Of a DNA stretch of 64,000 nt, positions 57,994 to 64,000 are shown in pieces. Within the stretch, counting starts at the first letter, position 1. The number at the start of each line of letters is the position of its first letter. Position numbers and translations under genes: made by a program. The notes beneath the pieces are model-generated. The model saw only the letters and a program-made list of their open reading frames with translations. It did not search any database and was not told the DNA's origin. Source of the stretch: Siphonodentalium dalli (lineage: Eukaryota; Mollusca; Scaphopoda; Gadilida; Siphonodentaliidae); contig CP136069.1 of the NCBI GenBank assembly GCA_032622095.1, forward strand, positions 40,710,194 through 40,774,193. Reading direction: 5' to 3'.

Positions 57994-58027
57994 CTTTAAC
58001 CTGGGCAACGCCGGGTAACCCTGCTAG
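57994..58027 (+). mobile_element. Helitron 3' end, copy 2
   Basis: Duplicate of 36,183-36,216, CTAG at 58,024-58,027. Confidence 0.65.
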
Positions 58028-58085
58028 TAATATAAATGTATCATTGTTGAACAAACAGTTGTACATACATAAATAATCATCAAAA

Positions 58086-58442
58086 GCATAATCATTGGTC
58101 GAGGATAGTCGGATCTGACATAAAGCATTATCATTGGTCGGGGATAGTCGGAACTGACATAAAGCATTATCATTGGTCGAGAATAGTCGGATCTGACATA
58201 AAGCATTATCATTGGTCGAGGATAGTCGGATCTGACAGAAAGCATTATCATTGGTCGAGGATAGTCGGATCTGACAGAAAGCATAATCATTGGTCGAGGA
58301 TAGTGGATCTGACATAAAGCATAATCATTGGTCGAGGATAGTCGGATCTGACATAAAACATAATCATTGGTCGAGGATAGTCGGATCCGACATAAAGCAT
58401 TATCATTGGTCGAGGATAGTCGGATCTGACATAAAACATTAT
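58086..58442. repeat. ~40 bp minisatellite, 9 units (duplicate)
   Basis: Same array as 36,275-36,670 but lacking the unit that begins accattggtcg in copy 1. Confidence 0.93.
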
Positions 58443-58808
58443 ACAAACGCCTTTTCTCTGGGTCATCTCCCGAGTTATATTTGTGGCCATTTCAAGATAG
58501 TACCTGTCTAAAACTTGTACCCCGATGGGCCTCATGAAGCTACGATCATATATATGATTGTATACTTCTGTAAGCACACAGATACATATTGTAACCTGTT
58601 GACTTATGCTATTTTGTTTGCATTTAAAGTGTTATTAGACATACCGTAGAATGGTTAATATGTTCCAACGCCAAATTTGTTGTCGGGAATTGTTGCATTG
58701 TTCATATGAACCGCTTCGATGCATCGATGCATTTCTTAAAGACGCTATATATATATCCTCCAGGTAGCAATTCCAAGAACGACAGAATTCCTATGAAACA
58801 CATTATGA

Positions 58809-59056
58809 CCCTTTCGTGATTGGAGCCGCGCTGGTTCAGCATTAAATATCCTGTGCCAGTGCATTCTCGTATATATACAATTCACCCACATGGAGTGTCG
58901 CATATAAGAGAATGAACTGGCTTACAAGGTAAAGATATATATTGTTTAATGCATTCTCTGATATATGCGAGGCTCCCTATGCGATACTCGCATATATAAG
59001 AGAATGCATTGGCACAGGGTTTTCGCAAAATTTCAGGAAGCTCCAGTCATGAAAGG
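58809..59056. mobile_element. Second hairpin MITE family, copy 2
   Basis: Duplicate of 37,037-37,284 with one or two substitutions. Confidence 0.6.
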
Positions 59057-60254
59057 ATTAATGTGTGTTTGATGTAAACATATTTATTTGCATCCAGAAT
59101 TAAATGCAGGGGATTGAGGCACAAGTTACAAAACTTATCTTGGTCTCGCTCCCGACAATAATATATAAAGAACATATTTACATAAGTATAATGTAAGGTA
59201 CGATCCACTTGTATAAAAAGTAGTATACAATATATATGGAATTATGATATAACAGATGTATATACATGATGTGTCGGGTCCATCACTGTGCGTCCGGGGC
59301 GTGCTTCAACTGTATTGCTAAAACAATGCAAGACGTGGATCTCAGATCCAATGTATAACATTTATTACATCTGAATCACGTTTTTATTAACTATGAAATA
59401 AAAAAATATCTCATATATTCAATATATAGAACATATATCACTAAGAACCATCTATTCACTTATTGTTAATTGTAAACGCTCTTTACTAAAATTCGTCGCT
59501 GTGGTTTTATCAAAACATCTATGCAAAATTGTCGTTCAACGTAGCCCTGTGCGTATATTTTCGAAGTTCACACGCAATTTATTAATTATAACAGCGTTTG
59601 GCATATTTGTCAACAGAAGCAGAGCAGATGGCATTAATGTAATTTATATATGGCTTCTACAATTATGTCTCAGATTGGAAATAAGTCTATTTGGAGCATG
59701 TTATGAAGATCTATTCACATTACAGTAATATACATAACGAGCTTTTTGTAACAGTATTCCATGACTGTTGGAATTTAATAAAGAGCGTTTAGCTCGGTGC
59801 TTCCGTAATGGTGTATTGCGTGTGCATGCCATTGTGGGGAAATATTCGGTTTCCTATAGAATTATAGATGCATCAAAGACGTATAATGTATTAGAACCTA
59901 ATATCATGAACCCGAAAGGAGCGAGCATATGCCCTGGCCTTAGTGGCATGCACTATAGGTGAAGGATCAGCTCCAGAGTTATGATGTATATATTGGGGCT
60001 CGTTCTATTTGTATATAATAGGTATCGGAAGCATGCAGCTATGTGTGCATGGAATATGACGTGAAAACATAGTACCATGCATAGCACCATGCAGTCAGTA
60101 TTCTGATTATCGCCATTTCATTACAATATCATAAGTATGCCTCGACACGCTCTATTATCTATCACCAGACAATATACCTAGGCATATAGCAGACACAAAA
60201 CCAATATTTTCAGCGCATAGCTGTAATAAATTGTCGCGAGCCAGTCTAAAAGCG
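59057..60254. other. No gene recognised (end of duplication copy 2)
   Basis: Counterpart of 37,285-38,482 with a few substitutions. No known motif in its short ORFs. Confidence 0.4.
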
Positions 60255-60412
60255 CGGGAAGTTAACTTTCAACTTAAGATGGACTTAAGATTTTTGTTTA
60301 TGAAACGCGTTCGTGAAACGGAAAAGTGACATCATAAGACCCATCTTACATCTTAGATTAAGTCCATCTTAAGATCATCATCTTAAGTCCTTGCTTCATG
60401 AAACTGGGCCCA
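60255..60412 (-). repeat. Interspersed repeat crossing the duplication end
   Basis: Runs from about ttaactttcaacttaag to an end reading cttcatgaaactgggccc, the inverse of the end at 29,934. In copy 1 (38,480-38,599) the repeat is cut off after ccatcttaa, so the duplication break at 60,372 lies inside it. Confidence 0.6.
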
Positions 60413-61447
60413 GATTATATACCGAGAGTTCAGGGAAGAGATACACCACCATGAACCTGTTTGAATTGTTCACGTTTCCATTGTACGTTAGTGTATATAG
60501 AACCATTACAATTGGTTTTAATGTCTATAGTGATGATGATAACTCGTAGAATCATTGGCATCTATGTTAAAAAAAACAATGGAATATGTTTAGTTTCTCT
60601 ATATCCCAAAATTAGCAGACAACACATTGCATACTCGAGGAACTTAATCTGAGTCTATGTCTCCCATAGCAGATGATGCCAAAGCAGCTAGAATGAGGTC
60701 TTTAGAGGGTGAATTTAGTCTACGTGGGATAGCGTCACTAAATTCACCATTCTGGGGACCTCATTCTGCAAATGACAGGTATACTAAACTCAGGCTTGTA
60801 TGGAGAACAGATACATCATCTTTCATATGATCCTTCAGCATTGGAGCGATACACGACTAAACTGGACTTTGATATCGAACATCACGGAACTCTTCTTTGA
60901 TGAGACGGTGATATGGCGACCAACATTGGCCATCAGTAACGAGTGAGTATATACAATAGACACATTTCGCATTATGATAAAAATTAAGAATAGCTAATGG
61001 AAGTCCTAAATTATGCGGACTGTCCAAAAACCGTTTCGCAGAATTGACAATAAGCACATTTGTAAAACAAAAATTGAGCCGTTCAAACTTCTTTCAAACG
61101 CAGTAAGGTTATATTTTTCTGTTTGGATCGGGATTGGGTCATGCTCGAGATGTGTTCCTGAGTAAACCTAATTTTCGGTGGGAAAACAAATTTAAAGTAT
61201 TTTTTGAAATTACAAAGGTTGTGATATCCAGAAATTGGGATGAAGAAGGTGTAATATGCTACTATTTACAGACAAACAAAATAGTGAGTCGATCGGGAAC
61301 TAAATCTTTAAATATCAGTAATTTGAACTATCAGAATTTGACTCGCCTATTTTCGAGGTATTGTTGTTGACATTATCACTGGTATGTGTGATAGCATAAA
61401 CGAAAAAACGCCCTATTGTCTCATCAGTAAGCAGCGCCGACGAAAGT
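60413..61447. other. No gene recognised
   Basis: Single-copy sequence apart from the hairpin at 60,686. ORFs at 60,461 and 61,134 (78 codons, plus) carry no family motif. The right part may be the 5' UTR of the LINE whose ORF1 follows. Confidence 0.4.
60686..60770. repeat. Hairpin with ~32 bp arms
   Basis: gcagctagaatgaggtc...ggtgaatttag at the left is repeated inverted as ctaaattcacc...gacctcattctgc at the right around a ~19 bp loop. A small MITE or a regulatory hairpin; nothing else identifies it. Confidence 0.6.
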
Positions 61448-62308
61448 ATGTCAGACAAAAGCAAATCTTCTAAACCAAAGAAAGTGTTGCCAAGTAAAAA
61501 ACAGAAAACAGACAGTAATGAAGTAAAAATTCCTAATCATCCACTAAAATTCCATCCTGTTTCAATAGAACAGACATTTGTAGAAATGAGTAGGAAACTG
61601 GAGACTCTGGTGACAAAAGTGACCTTGAAGAAAGTCTGAAGGGAATGGTGAAAAGTGAAGACTTGGAAAACATTATATTAAAGATGAAAACTGAATATGA
61701 CCAGAAAGTGGACAACATAAACTTGGGATGAATTCAATGGGAAATTGTTTGAATTCGAACAAAACATAGATAAGCTAATGGTTACAACGACTACTCTACA
61801 AAATGATGACAAAGCAAAGGATGATGAAATCGAACAATTAAAAAGGCAAAATTCCAAACTGATTGACACAATCAATAATCTAGAACAACATACCCACAAA
61901 GAGAGTGTGCGCATATATGGAATTGCAGATAAAAGTGATGAAACCTCAGATCAGACTGAACAGATAGTTGTCAACTTCTGTAATGACACACTGAAGCTGA
62001 ATCTCAAATTATCTGACATCAGTATTGCTCATAGACTTGGACATTATGCACAGGTACAACCCAGGGGTATAATTGTGAAGTTTGCTCTGAGAAGAACAAA
62101 AAATGATGTGATTAAGGAAAGAAATAAACTAAAAGGACTCAACATTGTTATTAAAGAAGATCTCACACCAATAAACAGTTCTCTCATCAAAAAGGCCAAA
62201 TACACGGCTGGAATTGGTGATGCATGGAGCATGGGCGGTAAGGTCTTTGTGAAGTACATAGATGCAACTAAGAATAAGAAGACCATCAGCAATGTATCTG
62301 AGATATAA
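61448..62308 (+). pseudogene. LINE ORF1 (RNA-binding protein), two frameshifts
   Basis: Plus strand. It starts MSDKSKSSKPKKVLPSKK, a basic N terminus, changes frame near 61,610 and again near 61,725, then runs open to 62,308. The last 187 codons give a coiled coil (DDKAKDDEIEQLKRQNSKL, ending NNLEQH) followed by an RRM-like domain (SVRIYGIADK, ISIAHRLG, RGIIVKFALRRTKNDVI, LKGLNIVIKEDLTPINSSL, AWSMGGKVFVKY). This coiled coil-RRM order is typical of LINE ORF1 proteins that bind the element RNA. No ORF2 follows: the sequence passes at once into a minisatellite. Confidence 0.8.
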
Positions 62309-62339
62309 TGAACTTGTCTGTTATTGATAATGACACATG

Positions 62340-64000
62340 TAAATATTTAGTTATATAACATGATATGTTATGTGAGTCTATACCTACTGGTTATATGAAG
62401 TATTATTCAAGTATAATAGGACATATTATCTAGTATGTGAGTCTATACTGACTGAAATATTAGTCTAGTATGTGGGCTTATACTGACTAATTATATGAAG
62501 TATTATTGAAGTATAACATGATATATTATAATCTATTATGTGAGTCTATAATGACTGGTTATATGAAGTACCATTCAAGTATAACATGTTATATTATAAT
62601 CTACACTGACTGGTTATATGAAGTACTATTCAAATATAACATGTTATATTTCAATCTATTATTTGAGTATACTGTCTGGCCATATGAATTACTATTCAAG
62701 TGAACATTTAGGTACATAACATGACATATTGTGTGAGTCTATATCTACTGGTTAATTGAAGTACTATTCATTATTCTAGTATAACATGACATATTATGGT
62801 CTATTAAGTGAGTTTATACTAACTGGTTATATCAGATACTGTCCAAGTGGAACATGATATATTGTAGTGTACTACGTTGGTCTAGAATGTCTACATTGTA
62901 GTATATTCGGTCTGGATTGACTGGGTATATAATATAAACTACTATTCAAGTACTATTACATGATGTATTATGGTATACTAGTACTATGTGAGTCTATACT
63001 GACTGGTTATATGAAGTACAGTTCAAGTATAACATGATATGTTATAATCTATTACTAGTATGTGAGTCAATACTGACTAGTGATATGAAGTAGTATTCAA
63101 GTATAACATGATATATTATAATATGGTATGTGAGTCTATACTGACTGGTTATATGAAGTACTATTCCAATCACAACATGATATAATCTGTTTTGTGAGTC
63201 TGTGCAGACTGGTTATATGAAGTACTGTTCAAGTATAACATGTTATAATAGAGTATACTGTCTGGCCATATGAATTACTATTCAAGTGAATATTTAGGTA
63301 CATAACATGATATATTATGTGAGTCTATATCTACTGGTTAATTGAAGTACTATTCATTATTCTAGTATAACATGATATATTATAATCTATTAAGTGAGTT
63401 TATACTAACTGGTTATATCAGATACTGTCCAAGTGGAACATGATATATTGTAGTGTATTAAGATGGTCTAGAATGTCTATATTGTAGTATATTTGGTCTG
63501 GATTGACTGGGTATATAAACTACTATTCAAGTACTATTACATGATGTATTATGGTATACTATGTGAGTCTATACTGACTGGTTATATGAGGTACAGTTCA
63601 AGTATAACATGATATGTTATAATCTATTATGTGAGTCTACACTGACTAGTTATATGAAATACTATTCAAGTATAACATGATATATTATAATATGTTATGT
63701 GAGTCTATACTGACTGTTTATATGAAGTACTATTCCAATCATAACATGATATAATATATTATGTGAGTCTATGCATACTGGTTATATGAAGTACTTTTCC
63801 AATCATAACATGATATAATATATTATGTGAGTCTATGCAGACTGGTTATATGAAGTACTATTCAAGTATAACATGTTATATTATAATCTATACTGACTTG
63901 TCATATGAAGTACTATTCAAATATAACATGTTATATTTCAATCTATTATGTGAGTATACTGTCAGGTCATATGAAATACTATTCAAGTGAATATTTAGGT
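62340..64000. repeat. AT-rich ~68 bp minisatellite with higher-order units
   Basis: About two dozen degenerate copies of a unit containing gtgagtctatactgactgg, ttatatgaagtactattcaa and gtataacatgatatattata. A longer block starting gtgaacatttaggtacataa at 62,700 recurs at 63,287 and restarts at about 63,988, giving spacings of ~587 and ~701 bp. It runs off the right edge of the window. Confidence 0.92.

Larger units (their letters stand above)
39383..60372. repeat. 13.1 kb direct duplication, copy 2 (with 7.9 kb insertion)
   Basis: The second copy is the same 13.1 kb segment interrupted by the retrotransposon at 45,886-53,808. It repeats the 45-nt exon, the MITEs, the LINE and the minisatellite of copy 1. 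Distinct changes include loss of 14 bp in the LINE frame (near 55,828), one fewer minisatellite unit and an extra 20 bp near 57,278. Confidence 0.95.

Overview
The window is nuclear DNA from an animal, most likely a marine invertebrate and plausibly a lophotrochozoan such as a mollusc. The signs are spliced exon candidates, several non-LTR retrotransposons, Helitrons, hAT-like and piggyBac-like MITEs, a tyrosine-recombinase (Ngaro/DIRS-type) retrotransposon and long satellite arrays. There are no operons, ribosome binding sites, CRISPR arrays or recognisable tRNA/rRNA genes. The taxonomic guess is inference. Almost all of the short ORFs are chance frames in repeats.

Layout. (1) 1-6430: satellite DNA, a ~360 bp unit built of two ~180 bp monomers, with 3-dimer and 11-dimer higher-order repeats; it runs off the left edge. 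(2) 6.5-9 kb: a piggyBac-like MITE with paired hairpins, and a plus-strand Helitron with a nested second start. (3) 9.8-28.4 kb: three plus-strand exon candidates (33, 170 and 45 nt) whose phases agree. The second and third resemble the ligand-binding domain of a Cys-loop receptor of the nicotinic acetylcholine type. Their introns hold a decayed LINE, two fold-back elements (15.1-16.4 kb) and a head-to-tail array of minus-strand Helitrons (19.5-27.1 kb). (4) 25,483-38,599 and 39,383-60,372 are a direct ~13.1 kb duplication at very high identity. Each copy carries the 45-nt exon, a piggyBac-like MITE, an old ~355 bp tandem repeat, a CR1/L2-like LINE split by a hAT-like MITE, a Helitron 3' end, a ~40 bp minisatellite and a second hairpin MITE. 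(5) The second copy alone is interrupted by a 7.9 kb Ngaro-like retrotransposon (45,886-53,808), all on the minus strand, with SGNH hydrolase, gag, RT-RNase H and tyrosine recombinase, flanked by split direct repeats. The first copy preserves its empty site. (6) 60.4-64 kb: a hairpin, a frameshifted LINE ORF1, and an AT-rich ~68 bp minisatellite with its own higher-order structure, running off the right edge.

How it fits together. The only host gene I can argue for is the receptor-like gene; it would continue beyond the window on one or both sides. The mobile elements nest in an order that can be read: CR1-like LINE, then the hAT-like MITE inside it, then the 13 kb duplication (or allelic separation), then the Ngaro-like insertion. 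The most striking observations are the exact filled/empty site pair of the Ngaro-like element with its hydrolase ORF, the abutting Helitron array carrying twelve NRF-1-like palindromes and many TCAAGGTCA motifs, and the mirror-image hairpin pairs of the TTAA-flanked MITEs. A false haplotype duplication in the assembly remains a serious alternative explanation for the 13 kb repeat.
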